Source: Girardinichthys multiradiatus
Taxonomy: Eukaryota; Chordata; Actinopteri; Cyprinodontiformes; Goodeidae
Assembly: GCF_021462225.1 (NCBI RefSeq)
Contig: NC_061800.1
Coordinates: 11,619,002-11,683,001, forward strand
Reading direction: 5' to 3'
DNA: 64,000 nt
Shown here: positions 46,700 through 59,100 of the stretch, in pieces
Layout: each line of letters starts with the position of its first letter
How positions within the stretch are numbered: position 1 is the first letter of the stretch
The notes under the pieces: generated by a model
The model's database searches: none
The model's input: only the letters and a program-made list of their open reading frames with translations
Told to the model about the DNA's origin: nothing
Position numbers and translations under genes: made by a program

Positions 46700-47300
46700 G
46701 CTGTGACGTGGAAGGAATATGATCAATGTTTTTTGAATGTTTTACAGATAAAATGGGAGTAAATTTGCATTCAGCCCTCCTTTAGGACCGTGGCTCTACC
46801 AGCTCTACACATCCAGAGCCGGACGTTTCTCTCCGTTCTTCTTTGCGTAATAGCTCAAGCTCCATCAGAGTTAAAGGAGAGCTTCTGTGAACAGCAGTTT
46901 TCAAGTCTAGCCTCAGATTCCCAGCTGAACTTAGGTTTTATATCGAATTTAGGTTTTATATTGAAACCATCCCACTGTAGCTCTGGTTGTAGGTTTAGGG
47001 TCGTTCTTCTGATGCAAGGTGAACCTCCACCCCAGTCGCCAGTCCTTTGTAGCCTCTGAAGGGATGTCTTCCAGGATTGCCCTCAATGTTGCTATAACAA
47101 TGTTGCCATCATCTCTGATCAGGTTCCCTGTCCCTGGTGAAGAAATGGACCCTCACACCAGAGCACATTTTTCCACTTGTTTTCTGCTCCTCCTGCATTA
47201 CTTTAATCAGACAAACCATGTTTTTGTTCATAGCAAACTTTGCTATGAGCAGATTTATGGGGTGCACGCTGCAGTTTTTGTAACTGCTCCTTTAAGTTCT
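46700..47300 (-). mobile_element. Degenerate Tc1-like element
   Basis: Reverse-strand remnant with terminal GGAAGGAATATGATCAATG and GCATTCAGCCCTCCTTTAG at left, and transposase blocks CTTCCAGGATTGCCCTCAATG (about 47070) and GGTTCCCTGTCCCTGGTGAA (47120). An internal tandem TTAGGTTTTATAT duplication sits at 46931-46965, and a 10-bp palindrome (TCATAGCAAA / TTTGCTATGA) at 47228-47248. It lies upstream of the GDAP2 coding start. Confidence 0.5.
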
Positions 47301-47867
47301 AAGTGAGATCTTCTTGGTTTGGTGTAGAAATATGTGTCCAATGGGTAAAATTAGCAATAACTGCTATGACATTTTTAAATTACATATGCCTCATGTTTGG
47401 AGGGCTGATTTAGTCGTGGAGTTATTTAAATGGAAAAAGAAGCACACACACACAACCATTAAGGCAAAACAGTTACTTAAGGGCTTAATTGAAACATTCT
47501 GGCCCACAGTAATGAATTTGGTCAAGAGAAAGCTGTATCCTGAAAAAAAAAACAGGTCAAAGTGAAGTTTAATGCTTTAAGAATTATTTTGATGCACTCT
47601 GATGTTGAGCAAAAAAAAAACCCACATAGACGGCATCAAAGTCAGACAGAATTTCCTTAAGAACAATCAAAATAAATAAAAGCTATATTAGTATGAAGAG
47701 AAATTGTACTCTCATTAAGCAGAACTGAGCGTCTTTTAGGACGTGTCAGACATATAGATAACAATACAACTGCACATTTAGCAGTTGTTTAACAGTTTCC
47801 TCTGCTTTGCAGCTCCTCTGCTTGGAGACCCTGTGTGAGCTTCTAGTGCCAACCTCTGGGAGGTGGG

Positions 47868-50800
47868 ATGGATCCTCTGGGCGCTCGCTCTCAGTTTGTG
47901 GATATCCAGACTCTTCCAGTGTGGCAGCAGCAGCTGAGTGAAGACACCAAGGAGACGCAGGTGCTCCAGAGCGACGGGCTGCTCAGCCAGCAGGCCTTTA
48001 CTTCCCCCTTCCCCTTCAGACCGGACATCAACCGCAAGATCATCCTCTTGTGAGTCACTCCACGCTGTTGCTGCAGAGTGGGAATCTCAATTTGCAAGCT
48101 GTCAGCTTTCCTGGCCTTAGTTTAGATTGGTCCGACTTTCATTTCTGTGTCTTTTCCACAGAAGTGGAGCAGTGCGACAATCTCAAGGGGAGCTTTTACT
48201 GCTGCCTTGCAAACTTATTCACACCCATGAACCTTTTCTACATTTTGTCACATTGCAAATTTACAGCCTCTTTTACTTTGATACCCCTCAATAAAGTCCA
48301 GTGCATTCAGTCGGTTCTCTTAAGAAGTCACTTAGTTAAGTAAATTGAGTCCACCTGTGTGTAATTATGGGACAAACCTGGAAGGATTTGACGTGGTCAG
48401 ATGATACCAAAATGGAGCCATTTGGCAGAAAATAAAGAATAGAATAGAATTCTTTATTTGTCATTGCTCCACATCATCCCCATGTTGAAGCACAGTGTTG
48501 GCAGCATTATGCTATGGGATTGCTGGTCAGAGCTGATACGAAGACAGATGGAGCTTAATGCAGAGCAATGATGGAAGAAAACTTGTTAGAGTCTGCGAAA
48601 GACTTGAGCCTGGGGCAGAGGGTCAGCTTCCAGCAGGAGAATGACCATTAATATACAGCCAGAGCACCAATGCAATGGCTTAGATTTATGATGGGCAGTC
48701 CGGGTCCTTAAGAGACACTGTCCTGCATGTTTTAGACGATTCCCTTCTTGAACACACTCAAATCACACGAACTAGGCTTTAAGAGGCTCCTGTTGAATAG
48801 GTGACATGTTGAGGAGATAAGTCAGCGATTTGATTCAGGTCTGTGTTGGCCTGTCAAAAAAATCCCAATGAAATGCACAGAATGTTTCCAGTTTGGATAG
48901 TTTAGCAAGGAACTGTAAAGTTCTTGTCATTATCCTGGAAAATCTAACACCTGGGTTAGACTGTGAATCGATGATATTTGCTCAGGTTTATGTATCAGTA
49001 GAGTTCATTTATCAACACTTCCTGACTTTGTATTGAATAAAAGTGGTGGTTAGTATTAAAATGTATCCACTACTGCAGAGCCTTGCTGTGCTATAAACTT
49101 ATTTATTAGGAAAATCGATGTAAAATGAACTTATTTAGCGTTGTATTCAGATGGTTTGCCCTTTCTGTTTTAACCTCACGCATGCATGTTGTGTTGAGGC
49201 CAACAACAGCCATGTTATCAGTCATGTGTGCACTTTGATCCCGTGTCATGATTAAGCTCTTTTCACACTGAAGCTATTGTTTAACCACGAGTCCAGGCCT
49301 TTGTGTCTGGACACAATGAAACGGACATTTTGAAAGTAGGCTGATGGGATTAATGACATGTTATGATCGCAGATCCACATGGTGAATTTACAAGCATTCA
49401 GTCGGTGGCCATTCCAGATGTTTGCACAGAGATGGCATTGGTAACTGTTAACATTTTAAAAATGCTTTTTTAAACATTTTTTATGAAGTATTGAAAAAAA
49501 AATAAAACAATTCATAAGGCTGAAAGATTTTCAGGTGCAAATCCAACAAATTCATAGGAAGAGTCAATATTTACAATGTTGACCTTATTTTTCGGTGCGG
49601 CCATCGCAGTAATGAGGACGCTGTTCCGGTCTGTTGTGGGGAAAAGTTGAGCTGAAAGGTGAAGCTCTCAATTGTCTGGTCACTCTACATTCCTTCCCTC
49701 ACCTATGGGCATGAACTTTGGGTCATGACTGAAAGAACGAGATCCTGGACACAAGCGGCTGAAAGTGAGCGCTGGGTGGCCGGGCATTCCCTTAGAGATG
49801 GGGTGAGGTTAGCCATTTTCACCTCTGTGAAAATGGCTAACTTTGAGCTTACTTACTTCTATAACTACTTCCACACCAAAGAGTCTTGTTCTCGACCCAG
49901 TCTGATAGCACTCAGGCATATTTTGGTCTGAAGTTTTAAAAGTCTTAAATCTGAAACATTTAGGTGTGACCTTGAGGAAAAAAAACAGAAGAAAGCTATA
50001 AGAGGGCAACAAGTTTTTCACAGCACTGCGGTTTGAGCTCATTAGCAGAATCCTTTTGCTTGTAGCTATTTCACCAAAATCAAAACCAAACCAAGCTTTG
50101 AATTTCTTTTTTGTCTTCTCTGTCACTAGAACATCACATCATTAATCCACATTTTCTTTACATATAACATTTGTGGACTATAAGCCTCAGTGTAAATCAC
50201 TATTTTAGAGTAAATTATACTATTGGATCTAAGGTAAATGCAAACAGAACATTAACTTAAATTAGATCATGCCTCTCCATGTTTTCAGGCAGACAGTTTT
50301 GGACTCCTTGATGGAGGACCTGACGTTCCCAGGGTCTGACTGACTGTGCAGTAGCTTCTCTGTAGGATCTTGATGGTTGCAGCGGCCCTCACCAGGAGGA
50401 GGCACATTCCTATTGCAGTAACATGACCAGAGCTCTGGAGCTACAGGCCTTCAGGCAGTGGCACCTTTTAGCTTGTGACAGCTCAGAACAAGCTTATGTA
50501 TTATGACTCTTCAGAGGTCAGCAGAAGGGATTCTTTCAGCTGTTACACCGACTATTCAGAGAACCCGGTGGCCCACGCGTAATTAAAAAACAGCAACATT
50601 TACACAAACAGTGAACCTCCACTGCTGCATTTGCTCAATAGATTTACTCTGCGTGTTTGTTCATGTTTTACAAAGTAAACAAATAAATGTCAAATAAGCA
50701 GCCTAATGTACAGTGTAGATGGATGATTAAGATGTCATTAGAGATGGCATTTGGCCTGCAGCCTGACATGACTCAGTTGACCCACCGTTCTGCTCCGAAC

Positions 50801-53800
50801 AGAAGGTCTAGTTGAAGGTCAGAACATCATATTAATTTTGGCCTTTTGCACATTTGTTTGACCCGTTGGTTTGTGTAGATTTGCTCCAAATCACATATAG
50901 TTGGAAATTCTAATTACATGTTCAAGATATACCAACACCCCCGCTAACGTTTGTTTAGATTTCCCTCAGTAAGTTGCAGAGAATCCGCAGGCTTATTGTA
51001 GCTTGTTAAAAATAGCGGGGCCCTATGAAGTCTGTTGTTTTTCCTGCTGGATCTAACTTTAAGCAAAGTCCAGTAATTGACAGTAGGGTTGAGGTTGGGG
51101 CTCCCGTAATGTTGTAAAAACCTGTTTTGATGATGTATTGTCCTATTGGAGTACTCTGTGGTGTCCAAGCTTCGTCTATCTTTTGATATGAAGTGAAGTG
51201 GTCCATCTAGTTTAGAAAGCTCTGCCCTTCTGATGGGAATAATGCTGGGATATAGCTTGAAGGCATTATTTTTCTTCTGCAGTCATCTTGCATCATCTCT
51301 CTATTCTTGCTTCACACTCATGGTGAGATGGTTAATAATTATTTGGTCAGATTAGGCTACATTTTTACATGCACTTCACTGTCCAACCGAATTCTAAACA
51401 AGAGTTTTTCTCCTTTCTGCCACAGTCCCGGTGACATTGCCCTGCTGAACTGCACTGCCATTGTGAACACCAGCAACGAATCGCTAAACGACAAAAATCC
51501 AGTGTCTGACAACATCCACAGGCTTGCTGGGCCCGAGCTGCGGGAAGAGCTGGTGAAACTCAAAGGTACAGATGAAAGGAAGCTTTAAACAGAGGAGATC
51601 TGACTTTATAAAAATAAATCAACAGTCTGAAGCTGGAGGGGACAAAAATGTCAGATGGAGATGTGGAGCTCAGAGCTCATATTTAGGTTTTATGTGATGG
51701 ACCTACACAAAGTAGAAGGAAAGTTATATATAGTTTGTATTGTTTGCAGGATGTCGGACAGGGGAGGCCAAGCTGACCAAAGGCTTTAACCTGGCGGCAA
51801 GATTCATCATCCACACAGTTGGACCCAAATACAAAGCCAAATACAGGACTGCAGCAGAGAGCTCGCTATACAGCTGCTACAGGAACGTCATGCAGCTGGC
51901 AGCGTAAGAACCAGCAGTTTAACTGGTCGCCCTGTCAGTTTGATACAGGCCAGCTTTATTATATCCCCAACACACTCTCTGTTTTCATCTGGCTTGGAAA
52001 CAACTCTAAGTCATGTAAATTCCTTCAGTTTTATTGAAAGTTTCTTTTCTCATAGATGTGACGTGGTGTGATAAACATGATTTTTGTTTCTCTTCAGTCT
52101 AGTTCTTTCAGAAACAATACAATTATATCTTTGGGTCATTAATCAAATCTGCAGCTGTTTTGGCTCGTAAACTCGAAAGTGAAAGTGCACAAAAACCCTG
52201 AAAAGTCTACAACTTAAAATTTAAAGCTAGCCACGCACGACACATAAATGACCCAAATGACTGAAGGTCACACAAGCACAGGGGACTATAACATATCTAT
52301 GGCCTGCCTGCTTGGATGATGGATCTAGTCTTTATTAAATGAAGTCAATTACATTTAGGTGTTAGGTGTTTTTTTTAAGTAAATGTACTAGTTTTGCAAT
52401 ACGTTACCTTTGTATGATGTAAAGATCTCGGTCTAACCATGCTGCAATTCTTAATGGGCTTTCATTTTTTATATTTGTTATGCTTTATGTATCATAATCT
52501 TGATTTAAAGATGTCCCTGAGGTTTGAGTGTGCTCAGATCTTTGCAAACCAAAGCATTAGATCAGGGGGTAATTAAACGGGCTGTGAAATGAGAGGGGTT
52601 GTTTTCCTTTTCCCTGCAGAGAACAGTCGATGGCATCTGTCGGCTTCTGTGTGGTGACTATGGCCAAAAGAGGGTATCCACTGGAGGACGCTGCACACAT
52701 CGCTTTCAGTAAGGCACATCAAGAAACGTTTGTCTCCCAAGATACAAAAACATTTATTTATTTTACTCTGAGGCAGCGGTGCTCAAACCTTTATTTCTTA
52801 TAAAAGTTTATTCCGATAAATCTCTAAGAGGGCTGCGGGCCAAATGCTATAATATAATAACAAAATGCAAATGCTTACAGCTATGTAACCTTCCTTTGCG
52901 TTTAAAGAACATTGCAGAACACAAAATATAACAAATATGTCACATATAGACATTTAAAGCAAATATCTAAATTTCAGTATTTCAGTATAATTTTGGCATT
53001 TTACACTGCATATAAAGTGCCTGTCCAACAGGAAAACAATTTAACAGCAACAATAGTATAGCACTAGTGAGAAACATGAAGCTGGTCTTTGGGTTTCATC
53101 AGTCTGTCAATATCAGGCAGCAGCTGACTCACTGAGAGGGTGAGTTTGTCCTGGAGGTGTGCTGCTGCCAAACAAATATAACATTACCTGTGCATGTCTC
53201 ATAATGCCCGGGGATCTTTCTGATGACACATCTGTGTAGAAATCTTTGAGGTGTAGTGACATGAATTTATTCCTGAGCTCACTGAAATTCAGTTAGCTCC
53301 ATCTGAATGTGATCGGGCGTCTAAACTCATTAAACGCCTGGGAAAGCAGCTCCATGTCACCTTCACCTTTCTAAAAGTCCTCCAAACTCCTGGTCCAGGT
53401 TCCTGAAAAGTGCTGCATATTCAGGCAGTCTCTGCTTCAGCTGTTTATCTTCTCTCAGACTGGGGTCGTGTGCAAGATTTCCTGAGAACAAGTGAAATGG
53501 CTGCTAAGACTTCAAGCACCACAATAGCAAATAATGCAACATAAAGAAAAAAGTCTGGGATGCCTGCCTGTCAATCAAGTTTAGGTACCACAGACAGCGT
53601 TGTCCGTCCGCAAGTAAAAAAGACTGTGTGTGTAGTGTATTAACTTACCTGCTGACAGATGTTGACAGAGTAGCTGTAGCTTTGGCCTGAAGGCCTCTAT
53701 GTGGTCAATGAGCTGAGTGACGATCTGTTCCATTCCTTGAAGCAGAATATTTAGGATGTTGAACAAGTCAGTGATGTCCACCTTAAAAGCCATTTGTCAT

Positions 53801-56122
53801 CTGAAGGGACTTGAGTGTCACTGGTATTGCTTGTCAGAGATTGCTTGTCAGAGACGCTGCGATGACATGATGCAGCTCTTTTGAGGACTTTCCCGAGGCT
53901 CAGCCACCTCACCTTGGTGGTAAAGCACATCTTTGTACTTTGTATCAATCTCCTCCAGAAGGGCCCTGAACTGTCGGTGTGAGAGGGCTTTTGAGTGTAT
54001 GCAGTTTATTATTGAGAGCTCAGCCAGCAGGTCCATAGTCTTGATCTTTAGGACATCACCTTTGTAATGTGAAAAAGTTGGATGCTTCGTCTTGTACTGA
54101 TGACGGTTATTGTACTCCTTTAGAACAGCAGACAACTTTAACGTTGATGTCAGTAAAAAAGTATTCTTCCTCCAAGATATTTTTAAATGTCTTTTGTCTT
54201 TGTGCCACTGACTATGTCGCTCCTTGTTGGTGTTTGATTAACCATTAGCTATAGTGGTAGCCCGCAAACCTTTTTTTTAGGTCCAAATCTTTGAGGAAGT
54301 TTGACACTGTCCGCTCGGGCAGCGAAGGACATTTCATAAAGTGGACATTAAACTTACAAAATGTCCAAAACTACATGTGTGCTTAAATCTAATAGAAATG
54401 TCTCTTGTAGTCACTTGTATTTCTTGTTTACTCTTAGTATATAGGGTTTCCCCTCGGTTTTCTTCTATATATATATATATATACATACATATATACAGTA
54501 CAGACCAAAGGTTTGGACACACTTCATTCAAAGAGTTTTCTTTATTTTCATGACTATGAATATTGTAGCTTCACACTGAAGGCATCAAAACTATGAATTA
54601 ACACATGTGGAATTATATACTGAACAAAAAAAGTGTGAAACAACTGAAAATATGTCTTATATTCTAGGTTCTTCAAAGTAGCCACCTTTTGCTTTGATTA
54701 CCGCTCCGCACACTCTTGGCATTCTGTTGATGAGCTTCAAGAGGTAGTCACTTGAAATGGTTTTCACTTCCCAGGTGTGCCCTGTCAGGTTTAATAAGTG
54801 GGATTTTAAGCCTTAAAAATGGGGTTGGGACCATCAGTTGTGTTGTGCAGGAGGTGGATACAGTACACAGTTGATAGTCCTACTGAATAGACTGTTAGAA
54901 TTTCTATTATGGCAAGAAAAAAGCAGCTAAGTAAAGAAAAAGGAGTGGCCATCATTACTTTAAGAAATGAAGGTCAGCCAGTCTGAACAATTGGGAAAAC
55001 TTTGAAAGTGTCCCCAAGTGCAGTCGCAAAAACCATCAAGTTCTACAAAGAAACTGGCTCACATGAGGACCATCCCAGGAAAGGAAGACCAAGAGTCACC
55101 TCTGCTGCGGACAATAAGTTCATCCGAGTCACCAGCCTCAGAAATCGCAGGTTAACAGCAGCTCAGATTAGAGAACAGGTCAATGCCACACAGAGTTCTA
55201 GCAGCAGACACATCTCTAGAACAACTGTTAAGAGGAGACTGTGTGAATCAGGCCTTCATGGTAAAATAGCTGCTAGGAAACCACTGCTGAGGACAGGCAA
55301 CAAGAAGAAGAGACTTGTTTGGGCTAAAGAACACAAGGAATGGACATTAGACCAGTGGAAATCTGTGCTTTGGTCTGATGAGTCCAAGTTTGAGATCTTT
55401 GGTTCCAACCACCGTGTCTTTGTGCGGCGCAGAAGAGGTGAACGGATGGACTCTACATGCCCATGCTTATTTGCCCATGTGAAGCATGGAGGAGGAGGTG
55501 TGATGGTGTGGGGGTGCTTTGCTGGTGACACTGTTGGGGATTTATTCAAAATTAAAGGCATACTGAACCAGCATGGCTACCACAGCATCTTGCAGCGGCA
55601 TGCTATTCCATCCAGTTTGTGTTTAGTTGGACCATCATTTATTTTTCAACAGGACAATGACCCCAAACACACCTCCAGGCTGTGTAAGGGCTATTTGACC
55701 AAGAAGGAGAGTGATGGGGTGCTGCGCCAGATGACCTGGCCTGCACAGTCACCGGACCTGAACCCAATCGAGATGGTTTGAGGTGAGCTGGACCGCAGAG
55801 TGAAGGCAAAAGGGCCAACAAGTGCTAAACATCTCTGGGAACTCCTTCAAGACTGTTGGAAAACCATTTCAGGTGACTACCTCTTGAAGCTCATCAACAG
55901 AATACCAAGAGTGTGTGGAGCAGTAATCAAAGCAAAAGGTGAAGAACCTAGAATATAAGACATATATTCAGTTGTTTCACACTTTTTTTGTTCAGTATAT
56001 AATTCCACATGTATTAATTCATAGTTTTGATGCCTTCAGTGTGAAGCTACAATATTCATAGTCATGAAAATAAAGACAACTCTTTGAATGAAGTGCGTCC
56101 AAACCTTTGGTCTGTACTGTAG

Positions 56123-56154
<32 letters not shown>

Positions 56155-59100
56155 TATTCTGAAGGTATGGCTGCTTTTATTTTGCCGTGGCGGTGTGCTG
56201 CGATCAATGAAATGTAGCGGATATTTCAAAGCTAATGTCAGCACCATAAACCATAAAAACTATATGTACTTACAGTCCCATATACAGTTATTGTGGGTCT
56301 ATAACAGACCATGGAAGGAATGATTGTGTGAGTGTATAATGATCAGCGGTTTCACCCAAGTAAACACTAGTATTAACATTGTTACCAGTGCAACGTCTGG
56401 CAGGCCAAATTAAAAGGTCAACCGATTTGGCCTACGGGCCCCTCTTTGGGCACCCCTGCTCTAAAGCCATGTTCGGACCCTGTTTTAATATGCGTCCTGG
56501 CTCATCAGGATGTATCTAGACCACCCTGACAACGACCAACTGCACTTGGTGGTAAAACCTATCCCAAGTTTTCAAAATTACATGCAAATAAACACACCAC
56601 TACATCACAGAGTGGGCTGTCTACCCAGCATTACACAGGACATCAAGAGGTCTGCTGACATTTTGTTTGACTGCACAGAGACGTTACTCTTATTACTCTT
56701 CAGGAACCACAACTCATTCCTTCACATTTTTGTGAAGTTATTTGGCCTAAAACGCTGTATTAGATGAACTGTGTAGCTTAACAGACATATTGTGACAGAG
56801 GAAACGGAGAGTGAACCACCATACAGGCCACAGTTGATGTAAGTGAATCGGTGGACCCAGTACAACTCATTCCCCACCGAGTATCAAGACAGCAACCCAG
56901 GGCACCTTCTAAAGCCCCCTCTAACAGAACACAACAATGCACAGCCCCTGGCATCTCATTATCCGGAAATACACAGTACCAGCTCCCCATGCTCCACTAT
57001 GTTCATAGATAAATGAGAAAACCATAACTGCAGCCTCCACTCTAATTCATCCCAAAGGTGTTCAAGAAGGGTTAGGTCAGGACTCTGAACAGGCCAGTCA
57101 AGTTTCTCCACACCAAACTTTATACACCTGCAGCCATGGAAGTGATTGCAACACCAGAATTCATTTATTTAGTGGTGGAACCCAATACTTTTGGAAATAT
57201 AGTGCATATCAGGCAACAACTGTTTGTGCTGTGTTTACAGGAACAGTGCGCCGGTTCTTGGAGAATCATGGAAACAGCATTGATACACTGGTGTTCGCAG
57301 TGTCAGACACAGAGGAGGTCGGTATGACTGATTTGTGCCAAGATTAAAGAATTATTTCACCAATACTACACAGAAGAAAAAACATTCGAGCAAAAATGTT
57401 GTTTTTAAAACTTAATGCCCATGTTTTTGCCAAAGTAAAATACTTTGTGTTGTGAATGTTCCAGGTTTTCTTGTATTTTTACCCAGATGAATTATATTTT
57501 TATTTAAAGAATGTCTTGTTTGTAGCAACCATCACAGCTAAGTGCCATTTTAGTTATGTCGAAATGGCAACTTTTATACAATTCTTTAAACCACTTCTGC
57601 AAAGGAGAGTGGACCAGGGGCCTCATGTTCTTACGCAAAAAAGTCTTGTGGCGAAATGTTTTATGCACAACTCGTCATGTACAAAAATGAACGTTGTGTG
57701 AAAGTGTGCGTAAATCCACACAAACTTTTGACCTGCCGTGAAAATGTGCAGAAGCCAAGCAAACGTTTTCAATCAACAATAATAAACTACAGAAAACTAA
57801 AACTCAACTAAATCCACTGAAATATGACTCCATCCAGTTTTATCAAACCTGATGTTTCTTCATAAGTTTGAGCTTTTAAGGTTTAAACCAGAGCAGTCAA
57901 ACTGAATCACATTTAGCCTCATACAATAACGCAACACACCTCAGAAAATGATGGAAACAACATCAGTCGGATGGAAACTGGGAAACTTCTTCTGTTTTTT
58001 GTCACCTGGAGATTGAAATGCTCATCGGTCTGTGCGCTGAGGAGCATAAAATGCATGTGAATAATCTGAGGGGCACTTTCATTCTCTGAAAAAGAAAACA
58101 GTGTCTAATCAGCAGATTAATTCCAAACAAGTCAGGTTTGATGATTCTAACGGTGGACAAGCTGTAGACAATCACACATATCTATAAGTAGCTGCATAAA
58201 GTTGTGCGTGATTGTGGAATGATGGCTCTGGCACAGCTGGAGGACATCGCCAATGGAAGACGTTGGAGGGAGAGTTTTATGCAGAGATCGCACTGATCTG
58301 CTGGTACATGATGGTGCATGGCTCATCGGGCGCTTTAGATTACCCTTGGCAGTTATTTTGTGAGCTCTGCATGGAACTGGCCTCAGTATTACAGAGGGAA
58401 ATCAGGAGGAACCGTGCGTCACCGGTACCAGTTCCAGTTCTCACTATGCTGCGGTCCTTTCAACCGGAGCTTTTCAGAAGGAGCTGACTGACAGGTTGGG
58501 TATTTAACAGTCATCCCTGAGCTGGGCCATGCCAGCCATATGGGACGGCCTCATCCGTATGTTGCTCACATATAAAAAGTTCTCCTGAACTGAGGCTCTC
58601 ATTTGCAGCGAAGAGCCGATTTCTGAATTTAATCGGAGCTGTACACTGCACTCATACTGCTATAAGGGCACCATCTCCAAGTAAAAATGCTTTTATGAAT
58701 AGAAGACATTTCCATTCAATATATGCGCAACGTTTTTATGACATACTAATGTGTCTCACTAATGCAATGGCACCTTGGCCTCCTCCGCTCATGATTCCTT
58801 TATACTATAATAATTATAAGTGTTGGTAACAAACCTTAAGCAGACTCCGTGCGCGGTAGCTGGCTTCTAGGTGATTTTCAATTTTTTTATGTAACCTCCT
58901 GAATGGTTGTAAAGATTTAAAGTACTTCACATAGTGTGTGTGGTGACAGTCTTCCTAATATAAATAAATATGGAAGGAATATTCACATCATTATAATGAT
59001 CAGTATTGAGCTTAGTGCAGCACCTAGAGTGCCGTCTGGATTTAATGCAGACATTGTAGAGCTAAACAGGTTCGATCAGGTTCAACCTTTTTTTTCAAGT

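Larger units (their letters stand above)
52774..56458 (-). mobile_element. Degenerate hAT transposon with terminal repeats and 8-bp target duplication
   Basis: The left end CAGCGGTGCTCAAACC (52774) and the reverse complement of the right end, CAGGGGTGCCCAAAG (56458), form hAT-type terminal repeats. Flanks CTCTGAGG (52766-52773) and CTCTAAAG (56459-56466) match at 6 of 8 bases, consistent with an aged 8-bp target duplication. The interior carries a broken hAT transposase on the minus strand and a nested Tc1 relative at 54496-56119. It lies in GDAP2 intron 4. Confidence 0.85.

Noticed and set aside
55256..55561. 101-codon minus-strand frame
   Set aside because: Antisense of the DD38E transposase.
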